Positions 7,369 to 16,129 of a stretch of 64,000 nucleotides of DNA are shown here, in pieces. Every line of letters starts with the position of its first letter. Positions within the stretch are counted from its first letter, which is position 1. The DNA is from Methylobacterium sp. Leaf123 (GTDB lineage: Bacteria > Pseudomonadota > Alphaproteobacteria > Rhizobiales > Beijerinckiaceae). The DNA lies in NCBI RefSeq assembly GCF_001423405.1, contig NZ_LMNS01000039.1, positions 124,001 through 188,000 of the forward strand, in the 5' to 3' direction. The position numbers were made by a program, and so were the translations under genes. The notes beneath the pieces are model-generated. The model was given only the letters and a program-made list of their open reading frames with translations, was not told the DNA's origin and did not search any database.

Positions 7369-9036
7369 TTACGGCGCCATATCGGGGACCGGCTTGACGG
7401 TCCCCAATTCGGATGCGGGCGTCGGCTGGGTCGGGGTGCCGATCTGCGGCGGCGGGGTGAGCTGCAGGTGCTCGCTGGTATAGGCGAGTTCCTGATAGAC
7501 CCGCTGCGGATCGCCGTTCAGCTTCGTGCCGTAGCTCGGTACGACCTGGCGGATCTTCGCCTGCCATTCGGGGGTGGCGACCTTCTGGGCGAACACCTTC
7601 TCCAGCACGTTCAGCATGATCGGCGGAGCGGTGGAGGCGCCCGGCGAGGCGCCGAGCAGGGCGGCGATGCTGCCGTCCTTGGCGCTCACGACTTCGGTGC
7701 CGAGCTTGAGCACGCCGCCCCGCTCCGCATCGCGCTTGATGATCTGCACGCGCTGCCCGGCCTGGACGAGGCGCCACTCGTCCTTCTTCGCGTCGGGGAA
7801 GTACTCGCGCAGGGCCTGGTAGCGGTCCTCGTCCGAGAGCATCACCTGGCCGGCCAGGTACTCGATCAGCGGGTATTGCTCGACGCCGACGCGGACCATC
7901 GGCCAGACATTGCTGGTGGTGGTCGAGGTCAGCAGGTCGAAATACGAGCCTTCCTTTAGGAACTTGGTCGAGAAGGTCGCGAACGGTCCGAACAGGATCA
8001 CGCGCTTGCCGTCGAGCACCCGCGTGTCGAGATGCGGCACGGACATCGGCGGCGAGCCGACCGAGGCCTTGCCGTAGGCCTTGGCGAGGTGGCGCATCGC
8101 CACCTCCTGGTTCTCGGTGACGAGGAACGAGCCGCCGACGGGGAAGCCGGCATAATCCTCGGCCTCGGGGATGCCGGAAGCCTGAAGCAGGTGCAGGGCG
8201 CCGCCGCCCGCGCCGATGAACACGAACTTGGCATCGACCGTGTGGCGGCTGCCGTCCTTCAGGTTCTTCGACGTGACGCGCCAGGTGCCGTCCTTGTTAC
8301 GCTCGAAGCCCTCGACCTCGGTCGAGAGGCGCAGGTCGAACTTCGGCCCGCTCTTCAGCGCGGCGATGTGCTGGCGGGTGACCTCGCCCCACTCGCAATC
8401 GGTGCCGAGCGGCGACCACGTGGCGGCGACCTTCTGCTTCGGGTCGCGCCCCTCCATCATCAGGGGGACCCACTTCTTGATCTGCTCGGGGTCGGTCGAG
8501 AACTCCATCCCGGCAAAGAGCGGGCTCGCCTTGAGCGCCTCGTAGCGCTTGCGCAGGAAGGTGATGTTGTCGTCGCCCCAGACGAAGCTCATGTGGGGCG
8601 TGGAGTTGATGAAGGTGTGGGGGTTCTTCAGCACGCCCTTCTGGACCTGCCAGGCCATGAACTGGCGCGTGACCTGGAAGGCCTCGTTGATCTCGACGGC
8701 CTTGTTGATCTGGACGTTCCCCTTGGAATCCTCCGGCGTGTAGTTCAGCTCCGCCAGGGCCGAGTGGCCGGTGCCGGCATTGTTCCAGCCGTTGGAGCTT
8801 TCCAGCGCCACGCCGTCGAGCCGCTCGATCATCTCCAGCGACCAGTCGGGCTCGAGCTCGCGCAGCCAGACACCGAGCGTCGCGCTCATGATGCCGCCGC
8901 CGATCAGCAGCACGTCGACCTTCCGGGGCTCGCCCGCGGCGAGCAGGGGCGAAACCGGCAGAGCCGTCGCCGCCAGACCCGCCAGCGCGCCGCCGAGAAC
9001 GTGACGCCGGTTCATTGGCATCAGACTATGTTGCAT
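7369..9036 (-). CDS. mqo: Malate:quinone oxidoreductase with Tat-like N terminus
   Basis: The product is a typical Mqo of about 550 residues. A beta-alpha-beta FAD-binding fold starts at VDVLLIGGGIMSATLG, followed by the Mqo-typical SNGWNNAGTGHSAL motif and a C-terminal LLGASPGAST motif. It oxidises malate to oxaloacetate and passes electrons to the quinone pool, replacing NAD-malate dehydrogenase in the TCA cycle. The N terminus is unusual: MNRRHVLGGALAGLAATAL looks like a twin-arginine signal, whereas Mqo is normally a cytoplasmic-face peripheral protein. Possible starts lie at 9096, 9036, 9021 and 9015; none has a strong Shine-Dalgarno sequence, and 9036 is a compromise. Confidence 0.92.
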   Translation of the reverse strand: MQHSLMPMNRRHVLGGALAGLAATALPVSPLLAAGEPRKVDVLLIGGGIMSATLGVWLRELEPDWSLEMIERLDGVALESSNGWNNAGTGHSALAELNYTPEDSKGNVQINKAVEINEAFQVTRQFMAWQVQKGVLKNPHTFINSTPHMSFVWGDDNITFLRKRYEALKASPLFAGMEFSTDPEQIKKWVPLMMEGRDPKQKVAATWSPLGTDCEWGEVTRQHIAALKSGPKFDLRLSTEVEGFERNKDGTWRVTSKNLKDGSRHTVDAKFVFIGAGGGALHLLQASGIPEAEDYAGFPVGGSFLVTENQEVAMRHLAKAYGKASVGSPPMSVPHLDTRVLDGKRVILFGPFATFSTKFLKEGSYFDLLTSTTTSNVWPMVRVGVEQYPLIEYLAGQVMLSDEDRYQALREYFPDAKKDEWRLVQAGQRVQIIKRDAERGGVLKLGTEVVSAKDGSIAALLGASPGASTAPPIMLNVLEKVFAQKVATPEWQAKIRQVVPSYGTKLNGDPQRVYQELAYTSEHLQLTPPPQIGTPTQPTPASELGTVKPVPDMAP

Positions 9037-9217
9037 ATTAGCGGAACGAATATGCAGTTTATCGTCAGAGCTCATTTTATTTTTCGTGCCGCTCAAAAAT
9101 TTATTGGCCCGATAGGTCCGCTACAACACGCTTGGGCGAGCGACAACCCGCCGATTACATGGCTGCTATGCCCTGAAACCTTGAACACTCTCGGCCGATT
9201 GTCAGGCCAACCCCAGG

Positions 9218-9922
9218 TCACCCGCCGGTCCCTGGGCAAGCCCTCAAGCGAGCTGCCGCGCGTTCCACCCGGCGGACGCTCCCCAGCAGGGCGCGGGCGG
9301 CCCCGTGGCGGACGGCGCCGGTCTCGCAGGTCTTGCAGATCGCTCCGAGATAGCGGCCGTCGATCACGGTCTCGGCGAACAGGCCCGACTTGAACCGCGG
9401 CGCCGCCTCGGTCTCGACGGCGATCCAGTCGCGGGGGCCGAATCGCTCGGGCCCGAGCGGCCTTCGGATCGTGGCACCCTTGCTCGTGCTCTTCAGGACC
9501 GCGCGCAGGCGGAGGTAGCGGGCGAGCGGCGACGTATAGAGCCCGGCCAGGCGGGCCGCGTCGTCCCCGCCCTCGACCGCGGCGGTGCGCAGGCGCAGGG
9601 TGCAGGCCTCCTTGGTGCGGGCGCAAGCGGGTGTCTCACACAGGATTCGCACCACGCGCCGGCCGGAGGCGTCGCCGGGATCGTCATTGGCACCCTCCAG
9701 CACCCAGCCCGGCGGCAGGTCGAGCCTGAAACCCTGATCGAGGCGCAGCGTCGTCGGACCCGGCCGGGCATCCGCCCCGTTCGTGGCCGCGTCCGGTGCA
9801 GGCGCCTCGGTGGAATCCGGCGTCTCCTCGGCCCAGGCCGGAGCAATCGCGAGCAGGCACGGCAACAGGCAGGCGGCGAGAAGGGCCGTGCGCGGGCGGT
9901 GGGGGGCGGGCGCGTCGGTCAT
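9218..9922 (-). CDS. Secreted hypothetical protein
   Basis: The 234-residue protein starts with a clear Sec signal (LLAACLLPCLLAIAPAWAEE). The mature part contains a strand-rich segment (LRLDQGFRLDLPPGWVL) and several cysteines (ILCETPACARTKEACTLR, ICKTCE) that could form disulfides in the periplasm. No family was recognised. Its start overlaps the stop of the YcxB-like gene by 4 bp, so the two are translationally coupled and likely functionally linked. Confidence 0.65.
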   Translation of the reverse strand: MTDAPAPHRPRTALLAACLLPCLLAIAPAWAEETPDSTEAPAPDAATNGADARPGPTTLRLDQGFRLDLPPGWVLEGANDDPGDASGRRVVRILCETPACARTKEACTLRLRTAAVEGGDDAARLAGLYTSPLARYLRLRAVLKSTSKGATIRRPLGPERFGPRDWIAVETEAAPRFKSGLFAETVIDGRYLGAICKTCETGAVRHGAARALLGSVRRVERAAARLRACPGTGG

Positions 9923-11022
9923 TGGGCGCGGGTCTCCGTGGGAACGTGGCGTTCGGCCAGCGCCTCGAAGCGGGCGCGCGCCTCAGGCTCGAAGATTCGC
10001 AGCGGCACGGGCAGCATCTCGTCCCAGCGCATCGGCAGGATCATCAGGTCGCCGATCCGCTCGCGTCGGCGAAACAGCGGCCAGCCGAGATGAGCGTGGG
10101 CGCCGTCCTTCGCGGTGGTGAGGCCGGCCTCGTCGATCACGATCTCGGCCTCGGCGGGGGATTCCTCGGCGTCGAGCTGTGCGGCGAGCTCCCGCGCGAG
10201 CCAGCGGCGCGCGAAGGGGTGGGCCGCGAAGAACAGGGCAATCACCACCGCGACGCCGATGGCGGGCTTCCAGAAATCGCTCGCGACCATTTCGACGAAG
10301 AGCGGCAGCGCGTCGGAGAACGGCACCCGGTCGGGATCGACCGCCCAGAGCATCGCCAGCAGAGCGGGGTAGAGCAGGGTCAGGCCCACGAGCCACGCGG
10401 CGGCGCCGGTGAGCCGGGCGCGGCGGGCTAAAGGATTCTCCAGCGCGCGCAGGATGATCGGCACCCGCTCCTCCGGCGTCAGGCGCATCGTGGCGCGCAC
10501 GGCCTCGGGCCCGGTGGCCGGTTCGGCCGGCGGCGCCGTCGGGGCGGTTCGGCCGGCGCAGGCTTGCATCCAGCGCCGGATGCCGGCGGCGCTCTCCGGG
10601 CTCAGGGACGCCTTGGGCAGGACGATCGGAACGTCGCCGATCTCCGTCGGCAGGAAGAGATGGTGCCGGTCCTCCGCGAGGTCGCGGATGCGCGGCCAGG
10701 GCACGAAGCCCACGAGATGCGGCGCGGTCTGGGTCAGCCCGGCGCCGTCGAGCCGGTAGCGCACCGGCACCGGACCCGGATCGTGGCCCGAATCCTGTCC
10801 ACCACCGCCCGGCGGCCCCATCAGGGCCCGCACCCGGCGGCGGGCGAACCAGGGGTGGAGCGCGTAAAAGGCGAGCAGGGCGAGGGTGATCAGGACTAGG
10901 TAGGCCGCGAGCGGCAGCGGATCGAAGCCGGACAGGTCGCGCCAGAACGCGGACAGGCTGCGCCGCCCGCCCGACGTTGCCCAGCCCGAGACCGCGCCGA
11001 GCAGAATGAAAAACCACACCAC
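9919..11022 (-). CDS. YcxB-like membrane protein, probable internal duplication
   Basis: The protein has two similar halves. Each has a pair of hydrophobic helices followed by a PH-like soluble stretch: VRYRLDGAGLTQTAPH and PWPRIRDLAEDRHHLFL in the first, EIVIDEAGLTTAKDGA and LGWPLFRRRERIGDLMIL in the second. This resembles the YcxB-like family, whose function is unknown. The GTG at 11022 is the most upstream usual start codon, but the frame stays open and coding-like for at least 100 bases upstream with no ATG, GTG or TTG. The true start is therefore uncertain. It overlaps the next gene by 4 bp. Confidence 0.7.
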   Translation of the reverse strand: MVWFFILLGAVSGWATSGGRRSLSAFWRDLSGFDPLPLAAYLVLITLALLAFYALHPWFARRRVRALMGPPGGGGQDSGHDPGPVPVRYRLDGAGLTQTAPHLVGFVPWPRIRDLAEDRHHLFLPTEIGDVPIVLPKASLSPESAAGIRRWMQACAGRTAPTAPPAEPATGPEAVRATMRLTPEERVPIILRALENPLARRARLTGAAAWLVGLTLLYPALLAMLWAVDPDRVPFSDALPLFVEMVASDFWKPAIGVAVVIALFFAAHPFARRWLARELAAQLDAEESPAEAEIVIDEAGLTTAKDGAHAHLGWPLFRRRERIGDLMILPMRWDEMLPVPLRIFEPEARARFEALAERHVPTETRAQ

Positions 11023-11224
11023 CGGCAGGCCGAGCGTGAGGATGCGCCGCCGCTGCGCCGCGAGCGGCCCCCTCTGTGCGTAGAGGCCCCCGGTGACGCG
11101 ATGCTCGAAGATGAGCGGGGCGTCAAACGTGAGCGGCGCCTCCGGAACGGGCGGGCGGCCGGAGAGGGACGGGACGACGGGCAGGACGAAACTCCCGGAT
11201 GCGGGTTTCGGGGATGGCGCTCGC

Positions 11225-12388
11225 TCAGCCGTCCTGGGCGGCCGGGACCGCGGCGATGCCGGCGCCCGCGGCCCAGGCGTTGAGATCCTGCTTGCGGATC
11301 GCCACCGCCATCATGTCGGGGAAGAGGTCCGGCGTGCAGGCGAAGGCGGGCACGCCGAGTGCGGCGAGCCGCGCGGCCAGCCCGCGGTCATAGGCTGGCG
11401 CGCCCTCGTCGGAGAGGGCCAGGAGCGCCACCACCTGCACGCCCGCCCCGACGAGGCGCTGCGCCTGAGCCAGCAACCCGGCCTCGACCCCGCCCTCGTA
11501 GAGATCGGAGATCAGAACCAGCACCGTGTCCTCGGGCCGGGTGATGCGCGAGGCGCAATAGCCGACCGCCCGGTTGATGTCGGTGCCGCCGCCGAGCTGG
11601 ACCGAGAACAGCACCTCGACCGGATCGTCCATGGCGTCGGAGAGATCGACCACCTCGGTGTCGAACACCACGAGCCGGGTCGAGACCGCGGGCAGCGAGG
11701 CCATCACCGCCCCGAAGATGCTGGAATAGACCACGGAATTGGCCATCGAGCCCGACTGGTCGATGCACAGGATCACGTCTTTGAGCGATCCGCGGCTTTT
11801 CCGCCCATGGCCGAGGCGGGTTTCCGGGATGATGGTGCGGTACTCCGCCTGATAATGGCGCAGGTTCGCCCGGATGGTGCGGTTCCAGTCGATCTCGGCA
11901 TGGCGCGGGCGGCGGTTGATGCTGGCGCGGTCGATCGCCCCGCTCACGGCTTGGCGCAGAGGTTCCTCCAGCCGCTTCATCAGCGCCTCCACGACCTTGC
12001 GCACCACGAGGCGGGCCGTCTCCTTGGTGCGCCCGCCGAGCAGGCCGCGCATGGAGATCAGGGTCGAGACAAGGGAGACGTCGGGCTGGACCGCCTCCAG
12101 CATCTCCGGCTCGGTCAGCATCCGCTTGAGGTTGAGCCGCTCGAAGGCGTCGCGCTGCATCACCTGCACCACGGAGGCCGGGAAATAGTCGCGGATGTCG
12201 CCGAGCCAGCGCGGCACGGAGGGGGCGGAGGCGCCCAAACCCCCCTTGCGGTCGGAATCGTAGAGGGCGCCCATCGCCCGGTCGAGGCGCCCGTCGCGCT
12301 CGCTCAGGGTGCAGCCGGTGCCCTCGGCCGCCCCGCCGCCGAGGACGAGGCGCCAGCGGCGCAGGCGTTCCGCTTCCCGCTCGCTCAT
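11225..12388 (-). CDS. VWA domain-containing protein (MoxR-associated, CoxE-like)
   Basis: The 387-residue protein has an N-terminal helical region (about 1-200) and a C-terminal von Willebrand A domain starting at SLKDVILCIDQSGSM. The metal-ion-dependent adhesion site is intact: D210, S212 and S214 (DxSxS), a Thr in GGGTDINRAVG, and SDLYEGG. Such VWA proteins usually work with a MoxR AAA+ ATPase as a chaperone-like pair that activates or inserts metals into a target. The MoxR gene lies two genes upstream, in line with this. Its start overlaps the DUF5682 stop by 4 bp. Confidence 0.88.
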   Translation of the reverse strand: MSEREAERLRRWRLVLGGGAAEGTGCTLSERDGRLDRAMGALYDSDRKGGLGASAPSVPRWLGDIRDYFPASVVQVMQRDAFERLNLKRMLTEPEMLEAVQPDVSLVSTLISMRGLLGGRTKETARLVVRKVVEALMKRLEEPLRQAVSGAIDRASINRRPRHAEIDWNRTIRANLRHYQAEYRTIIPETRLGHGRKSRGSLKDVILCIDQSGSMANSVVYSSIFGAVMASLPAVSTRLVVFDTEVVDLSDAMDDPVEVLFSVQLGGGTDINRAVGYCASRITRPEDTVLVLISDLYEGGVEAGLLAQAQRLVGAGVQVVALLALSDEGAPAYDRGLAARLAALGVPAFACTPDLFPDMMAVAIRKQDLNAWAAGAGIAAVPAAQDG

Positions 12389-14706
12389 GCGGCGTCTCCG
12401 GTGGTGTCATCAGCGGTTCGGGCCGGCTCGGGGCCGAGCAGAAGGCGCAGGATCGGCAGCACTTTGGCCGCGCGCGCCGCATCGAAGCCCTGCGCGCCCG
12501 CCGCCTCACCGGGAGCGGTCCCGCCCGGCCGGGCCAGGGCTTCGCCGACCGCCCGGCGCTCGGCCGGCGCCAGGGTCGCGAAGGTGCGGCGCACCAGCGG
12601 CAGCAATTCGGTGAAGAGATCCGCGTCGAGGCCGCAGAGCCAGTCATCGACCACCGCGAGCAGTTCGCGCCCGTGGATCAGCACCGTGCCGCTGTCTTCC
12701 AGGAATCCCTCGATCCAGGCGGCGGCCGGCCCCGCGCCCGAGGCCCGCGATAGGGCGAGGCGCAGGCGTTCGCCGGCTTCCGCGGCGGCGATGGCGCGGT
12801 CATCGAACAGCAGACGCACGGCCCGGCCGACGACACGGCCGTGGACGTGCTCCTGATCGGCCAGCGCCCGCAGCGCCTCCCCCCAGACCGCCTTCAGCTC
12901 CGGCTCCTCGATCAGCGCGACCGCCCCCGAGACGGCGACGATGCGCGCCTTGGCGGCGGCCGCCGCGTCGTCGTCGAGGCTCTGGCAGGCCGCGACCAAC
13001 CCGGCGGCGGCGCGCGGGACAAGGCCGCGCACCACCGCGAGCACCGGCTCGGTGTCGGAGGAGCGCACGGAGCCGTAGCGGGCGAGTTCGGCCAGCGCGG
13101 GCAGCGCGTCCATCAGGTCGAACACATCGGCCGAGACCGCGGCGCGGTCGTTGAGCGCGCGGATCACCGCCGCCGTGGCGTCGGCCAGATCGGCGTCGAG
13201 CAGGGTGCCGATCAGGCCGGAGAGGTCGGCGACGCGGGTCGCCTCACGGGCCCGGACCCGCACCCGGCCAGCGGCAGCCTCGGCGACCGTGCCGCCCTCG
13301 GCCGACGCCGCCACCAACTCCACCACCCATTCCGGCTCCCAGGCGAGGAACCAGCCCTCCTTGAAGGTGCCGCGCCCGCGCGCCTCGCGCCGCGTGCCCC
13401 AGGGGATGCCGATCAGGGCGAGCCGGTTGAGGAAATGGCTGCGGGCGAGATCCGTTTCCTTGCGCAGGTCGAGGGTGATCTCGCCGGCGGAAGCGCCCGG
13501 CTTGAGGCGCAGGCGCTTGCACTGGGCCGCGAAATCCGTCTCGACCGGGGTGCCGGGGCTGTCCGGCGGGGTGGCGCCGAGGCGCTCGCCAATGACGAGC
13601 TTGCGCCGGATCAGCCCCATCGGCGCCGGATCGGCGAAGCAGAGTGTGGCCTGCGCCGCTTCATCGAGATCGTCGAGGGAGGGCCGGGACCGGCCGCGAA
13701 AACCTGCCAGCGCCTCGGCGAGCCGCGCCGCCTCGATCACCGAGGCCGGCGAGGCGTCGAGATCGTTCTCGCGCAGCAGCGCGGCGGCGCGGGCGAGCCA
13801 GCGGGCGGCGACGCGGCCCTCATGGTGCCACAGGGTGTCGTACCATTCCGGCGAGAGCACCCCGGCGCGGTAACCGGAGGCGAAGGCCAGCCGCTCGTAG
13901 GACCAGGGCGCCCAGGCCGCGGCGACCTTGGTCTTGGGCAGGTTTTTCAGGGTCGCGGTGTCGGCGCTGGCTTGCCCCTTGGCGTCATGGCGGGCAAGCG
14001 CCGGGACGTGCCACGCGCCACAGACCACGGCGATGCGCTCGAACCCGTCCTTGGCCGCCCGCCGGATCGCCGCGCGCATATGCGCCTCGCGCGCCTCCTC
14101 GCGAAACGCCTCCTCGGGGTCGGGCTCGGCGCCCTCGCGCAGGGCCGCCATCGCCTCATGGATCGCGGCGAAGACGTCGCCGTCCGCACCCGCGCGGCTC
14201 TCGACCAGCGCGTCCCACCAGCGCTCGCCGTCGGGATAGCCGGCGAGTGCGGCGAGTTCGCCGAGCGGATCGCGCCGGATCGCGGCCGGTGCCGGGGCGT
14301 CCCCGGATGGGGCTTCGGCCGCCTCGGCGACCGGCTCCGCATCGATCGGCGCGGCCTCGGGCGGGGCTTCCGGTGCGCCAAAGCCCTCGGCGAGCTGGAT
14401 CGCGTGCGGCAGGTCGATGAAGCGCACCGCCGCGCCCGCCGCTACTCCAAAGCGCATCGCCACCCATTCCGGCGAGAAGGCCGCGAAGGGGAAGAAGGCG
14501 CATGTTCGCGGCTGGTCCGGCCGGTAGACGAGGAGCGCGACGGGGGGCGCCATCGCCTCGTGGAGGCTGAGCGGGATCAGCGCATCGGCGTCCGGCGGGC
14601 CCTCGATCAGCAGGCAGTCGGGGTTGAGCGCGTCGAGCGCCGCCTTGAGCGAGCGGGCCGAGCCGGGGCCGTGATGGCGGATACCGAAGAGGCGGATGTC
14701 AGGCAT
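12385..14706 (-). CDS. DUF5682 family protein
   Basis: The 773-residue protein begins with the family's signature MPDIRLFGIRHHGPGSARSL and LLIEGPPDADALIP, a TraB/ChaN-like N-terminal pattern. Another conserved block around residues 225-245 reads RIAVVCGAWHVPALA. The C-terminal half is helical and Ala/Leu rich. The biochemical activity is not known; the HHGPGS and CGAWH motifs could form a metal site, by analogy only. It lies between the MoxR and VWA genes and overlaps the latter by 4 bp, so it belongs to the same system. Confidence 0.8.
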   Translation of the reverse strand: MPDIRLFGIRHHGPGSARSLKAALDALNPDCLLIEGPPDADALIPLSLHEAMAPPVALLVYRPDQPRTCAFFPFAAFSPEWVAMRFGVAAGAAVRFIDLPHAIQLAEGFGAPEAPPEAAPIDAEPVAEAAEAPSGDAPAPAAIRRDPLGELAALAGYPDGERWWDALVESRAGADGDVFAAIHEAMAALREGAEPDPEEAFREEAREAHMRAAIRRAAKDGFERIAVVCGAWHVPALARHDAKGQASADTATLKNLPKTKVAAAWAPWSYERLAFASGYRAGVLSPEWYDTLWHHEGRVAARWLARAAALLRENDLDASPASVIEAARLAEALAGFRGRSRPSLDDLDEAAQATLCFADPAPMGLIRRKLVIGERLGATPPDSPGTPVETDFAAQCKRLRLKPGASAGEITLDLRKETDLARSHFLNRLALIGIPWGTRREARGRGTFKEGWFLAWEPEWVVELVAASAEGGTVAEAAAGRVRVRAREATRVADLSGLIGTLLDADLADATAAVIRALNDRAAVSADVFDLMDALPALAELARYGSVRSSDTEPVLAVVRGLVPRAAAGLVAACQSLDDDAAAAAKARIVAVSGAVALIEEPELKAVWGEALRALADQEHVHGRVVGRAVRLLFDDRAIAAAEAGERLRLALSRASGAGPAAAWIEGFLEDSGTVLIHGRELLAVVDDWLCGLDADLFTELLPLVRRTFATLAPAERRAVGEALARPGGTAPGEAAGAQGFDAARAAKVLPILRLLLGPEPARTADDTTGDAA

Positions 14707-14801
14707 CGCGCCTCGGTGTGGCGGTGCGAAGACTCATGCGATGATTGTCCTCGTTGGTTAGGCGGAATGAGGCTTGGGCGCTGCATCGGCCGCCGCGCCT
14801 T

Positions 14802-14825
14802 CCCTCTCCCCTCTGCGGGAGAGGG
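14802..14825. repeat. Palindrome in operon gap (1 of 3)
   Basis: A 9-bp perfect stem (CCCTCTCCC at 14802-14810, GGGAGAGGG at 14817-14825) lies in the 322-bp gap between the MoxR and DUF5682 genes. A second G/C-run hairpin follows at about 14827-14842. Nothing in the gap looks coding. Confidence 0.6.
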
Positions 14826-14943
14826 TGGCCCCCGAAGGGGGTCGGGTGAGGGAAACCCGGCTTCCGCTGGTTCGGCGCCGACTGAAATGGTCACCGTCGC
14901 GCTGCCCCTCTCCCGCCCGCTCCGCGGGCACCCTTCCCCACCT

Positions 14944-14963
14944 AAGTCGGGCCTGCCCGACTT
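14944..14963. repeat. Palindrome in operon gap (2 of 3)
   Basis: The perfect arms AAGTCGGGC and GCCCGACTT are separated by 2 bases. The element looks like a REP-type hairpin and would form in the transcript between the MoxR and DUF5682 genes. Confidence 0.6.
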
Positions 14964-14977
14964 GGGCAGATGCTTGC

Positions 14978-15001
14978 GGATCTTGGGCAGGCCCAAGATC
15001 C
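14978..15001. repeat. Palindrome in operon gap (3 of 3)
   Basis: The perfect 11-bp arms GGATCTTGGGC and GCCCAAGATCC are separated by 2 bases. The hairpin begins 28 bases past the MoxR stop codon on the minus strand. It has no U-tract, so it could stabilise the upstream mRNA or attenuate transcription rather than act as a classic terminator. Confidence 0.6.
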
Positions 15002-15028
15002 GATGGGGGGAGGGTTGAGGTTCGGCGG

Positions 15029-16129
15029 TCACGCGCTCGCGCGGGCGGCCTTGTAGAAGTCTTTCCAGTCGCTGCGCTCCTTGACCACCGTTTCGAGGTA
15101 TTCGCGCCAGACGATGGCGTCCTGCACCGGGTCCTTCACCACGGCGCCGGCGATCCCCGAGACGAGGTCGTGCGCCGAGAGGCGGCCGTCGCCGAAATGC
15201 GCGGCGAGCGCCAGCCCACTGCCAACGACGCTGATCGCCTCCGCCGTCGAGAGCGTGCCCGAAGGCTGCTTCACCTTGCTCTTGCCATCCGCCGTCACCC
15301 CCTCGCGCAATTCGCGGAAGATCGTGACGACGCGGCGGATCTGCTCGGCGCCCGGCGGCTCGGCGGGGATCTCGAAGGCGCGGCCGAGGGCGGCGACGCG
15401 GGTCTCGACGATGGCGATCTCGGCCTCGATCGTGGCGGGCGGCGGCAGCACTACGGTGTTGAAGCGGCGCTTGAGCGCGCTCGACAATTCGTTGACGCCG
15501 CGATCCCGGTTGTTGGCTGTGGCGATGAGGTTGAAGCCTTTTTGCGCCGCCACCTCCTCGTTCAGCTCGGGGATCGGCAGGGTCTTTTCCGAGAGGACGG
15601 TGATAAAGCTGTCCTGCGTCTCGGAGGGGATGCGGGTCAGCTCTTCGACGCGGGCGATGCGGCCCTCGTTCATCGCCCGCATGATCGGCGAGGCCACCAC
15701 CGCCTCGCGGCTCGGGCCCTTGGCCAGCAGCAGCGCGTAGTTCCAGCCGTAGCGGATCGCCTCCTCGCTGGTGCCGGCGGTGCCCTGAACGATCAGGCGC
15801 GAGGTGCCGCAGATCGCCGCCGCCAGATGCTCGCTGACCCAGCTCTTGGCGGTGCCCGGCACGCCGAGGAGCAGAAGCGCCCGGTCGGTGGCAAGGGTCG
15901 CCACCGCGACCTCCATCAGGCGCCGGTCGCCGATATACTTCGGCGTGACCTCGAAGCCCGACGGGAGTTTGCCGCCGAGCAGGTAGGTGACGACGGCCTG
16001 CGGCGACATCTGCCAGTTCGGCGGGCGCGGCCGGTCGTCGGATTCGCGCAGCGCCGCGATCTCCTCGGCGAAGGCATCCTCGGCGGATTGGCGAAGCTGC
16101 GTGGCCTTGACTCCGTTGGTCGATGTCAT
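15029..16129 (-). CDS. MoxR-type AAA+ ATPase
   Basis: The 366-residue protein has a Walker A motif GVPGTAKS at residues 89-96, a sensor-1-like segment FNLIATANNRD and an arginine-finger region LSSALKRRFN. The Walker B region is atypical: RIARVEELTRIPSETQ, where MoxR proteins usually have a DEINRA pattern, so the acidic pair is EE. MoxR ATPases partner with VWA proteins as assembly or activation chaperones. Its start overlaps the DUF5691 stop by 4 bp. The downstream partner genes follow after a 322-bp palindrome-rich gap. Confidence 0.88.
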   Translation of the reverse strand: MTSTNGVKATQLRQSAEDAFAEEIAALRESDDRPRPPNWQMSPQAVVTYLLGGKLPSGFEVTPKYIGDRRLMEVAVATLATDRALLLLGVPGTAKSWVSEHLAAAICGTSRLIVQGTAGTSEEAIRYGWNYALLLAKGPSREAVVASPIMRAMNEGRIARVEELTRIPSETQDSFITVLSEKTLPIPELNEEVAAQKGFNLIATANNRDRGVNELSSALKRRFNTVVLPPPATIEAEIAIVETRVAALGRAFEIPAEPPGAEQIRRVVTIFRELREGVTADGKSKVKQPSGTLSTAEAISVVGSGLALAAHFGDGRLSAHDLVSGIAGAVVKDPVQDAIVWREYLETVVKERSDWKDFYKAARASA

